64,000 nucleotides of DNA from Cinclus cinclus. Taxonomy: Eukaryota; Chordata; Aves; Passeriformes; Cinclidae. The notes beneath the pieces are model-generated. The model was not told the DNA's origin. It did no database searches and saw only the letters and a program-made list of their open reading frames with translations. This document shows, piece by piece, positions 62,212 to 64,000 of this stretch; the first letter of the stretch is position 1; the number at the start of each line of letters is the position of its first letter. Made by a program: the position numbers and the translations under genes. The stretch covers positions 24,832,142-24,896,141 of the forward strand of contig NC_085049.1 of assembly GCF_963662255.1 (NCBI RefSeq), given 5' to 3'.

Positions 62212-64000
62212 TTGAAATGTAAATATTATGACTTGAAATTCCTTGATTTCCTTTGTGCAGCTATTTTAGTAACCAATGAAAGATCTTTCCTTAGTGACTA
62301 GTGAGCTTCTGTACATTCTTATTTCTGAGACATGACTTGTTTCTCTGTGTTGTTGGAGCCCAAGAGTGGAAGAGAGTAGGAAGTGCACTGAACAGTGAAG
62401 ATAATTATTTAGCTTCTGCTCTCAATTAACCCATTGCACACCCTTGTGCATGTCTCCTTCACTTTACATTTCTGGCTGTTGGTGAGAAGGGCCTTTTGGG
62501 AATGGAAAGGGTCCAGTGGCTGGGTTTCTGACAGACTGTGCATGAGACAAAGAGCATAGAGTAGCACAGACTGCTGAATGATGGAGGTTTTCAGGTGGTT
62601 TGTTTCTCTGTATTTTCCACTGTGATGCCCTACTCACTTCATAAAATTATTTCCACTAGGTTTTGAACATAGTGACCATTGATGAGATGTGCCCAGTTGA
62701 CCCACTTACAAGACAGGGCTTCATCACCACAGAAAAGATTCTGGCAGGACAAAACTCTGCTCTCTTCCCTCAGGGTTGCTATTGCTTTTCTTAAAACCAC
62801 TGAGTCCTTTGCAGACTGTCCTGCTAGCCTTTGGAAAGCTCAGCTTTGCCTGTGAGCATCCATACCTATCTGGATTCACCACCTCGAGGAGACCAAAGCC
62901 TCACACTGACTATTTAGTTGATTGGTGGGCTAATAGTTGCAGTAGGTGGAAATATTTATAAAGTTTCCATATCATTTGTATCTTGTCATCCATGACAGAA
63001 AATCCATTTACCCAGAGGCCAGCATACAGCCGCTATGTAGGAAATGGCATAGTGTTATGACTCTGTGATGATATTAGATGACAAGATTGAGCTCAGATCT
63101 CTTCCTTCATGTGAAAACCTGGACATGCATTCCTTTACTTTTAGATTACCCATGATTGTTAATTTCCAGTTAGTTTGCAGACCTAGCAAGTGGCCCATAT
63201 AATTTTATTTTTTAATGATACACAATTTCAAATTATTTAACCTAACCAAGTTATGAGACAGCTCCTCTTACTTTATAAATGTGCTGTTAACACTTTTAGC
63301 TATAATTTCAGTAAGATACATAGTCTCACAAGAAGTCAGAAAAATAAATGTGCCAGAATGCCTCTAGACCACTGAAAAATGCAACTCTCTGGTCTCAATG
63401 GAGAGTTTGCCCAGCCACAGATAGTATGTACAGTACTCTCTAGAGGTACTGAGCATCACCGTGCACTGTGTTTATGCCTCACCCTCTGAAAAAAATAAGT
63501 ATCCAACCTGAAAATAAGCTCACACTGCTTCCAAGAGTCCAGGTGAATAGCATTAAAAAGATTAGTAACAGCCTTCTTAATTGCACCAGGTCTGCAAGTT
63601 CCAAGCTGAACATAGATGCTAGAAATAGGCTTAGGGAGATAGTTTAAAATCCAGTTTGCAAAATACATTGTTGAACTCTTCAGTACCCCCTGTATTAGCA
63701 GGTATCAGCTGAGAGTTTCTGGACATGCTGTGTTTAAACCACTGATTCCTTAGAAAAACATTGACTAGAGAGGAAAATAAATTTAATTAGTAAGTGAGAT
63801 CTGAGAGGGTGGCTTAATATTTAGGGACTTTTCTACTTGTTTGTTTCTGCTGATTGCTGATACTCAAGAAATTTTTTTTAATGCAGTCTTACTCATTTCC
63901 AAAGTGTAGTGGCATTTCCATGAAATTCCATATTGTCATCATATGTTTTCTAAGCTGCTGTTTTAAGAAGTACTGGAAGACTCCTCAGGAAACTTTTTTC
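62212..64000 (+). other. SCUBE1: Sequence after the candidate acidic exon: intron, or 3' UTR of a short isoform
   Basis: No EGF6 exon (expected to begin with Glu-Thr-Cys-Ala-Val-Asn-Asn-Gly-Gly-Cys) is found, so for full-length SCUBE1 this is intron. If the candidate terminal exon is used, part of it would be 3' untranslated. AATAAA strings occur at about 63343 and about 63776. No repeat family, RNA gene or other exon was recognised. Confidence 0.7.

Overview
The window looks like part of one large avian protein-coding locus, with nearly all of its sequence intronic. Four short exons on the + strand (3350-3484, 50537-50662, 58689-58805, 61612-61701) translate without a break into consecutive EGF-like domains and a linker of SCUBE1 (signal peptide, CUB and EGF-like domain-containing protein 1). 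Every junction is phase 1, every exon has AG/GT borders, and the joined codons restore the residues expected of the family. A bird host is inferred from the repeats: low repeat density, several CR1 LINE fragments (including a piece of the CR1 ORF2 C-terminus), a few worn MIR-like amniote SINE relics, and no Alu/B1/L1-type sequence. The species cannot be named.

Layout: 1-3349 is the end of the intron before EGF-like domain 3; 3350-3484 is EGF3; 3485-50536 is a 47,052-base intron holding most of the CR1, MIR-like and tandem repeats; 50537-50662 is EGF4; 50663-58688 is an 8.0-kb intron; 58689-58805 is EGF5, followed 59 bases after its donor by a 45-base (TG)n tract; 58806-61611 is a 2.8-kb intron; 61612-61701 is a 30-residue linker with an N-glycosylation sequon and a dibasic KRVKRR stretch; 61702-62071 is a 370-base intron; 62072-62211 is a candidate further exon; 62212-64000 is non-coding.

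The most interesting item is that candidate exon. A splice acceptor 370 bases after the linker exon opens, in exactly the required phase, onto 46 codons ending in TGA. They encode a run DDDDYDDDDDDDD followed by a short hydrophobic end. It does not resemble any SCUBE1 segment I know, and it contains no donor of the right phase. The simplest reading is an alternative terminal exon giving a short secreted SCUBE1 (five EGF domains plus linker plus an acidic, possibly tyrosine-sulfated tail) without EGF6 onward, the cysteine-rich repeats or the CUB domain. A chance ORF on a GAT microsatellite remains possible.

Other points of note: a 12-copy (GGTTG)n array with eleven GGG runs on the transcribed-sense strand; recursive-splice-like AG|GT sites inside the 47-kb intron; and a 52-base near-perfect tandem duplication. 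I saw no RNA gene, CRISPR array, complete transposon, promoter or CpG island.
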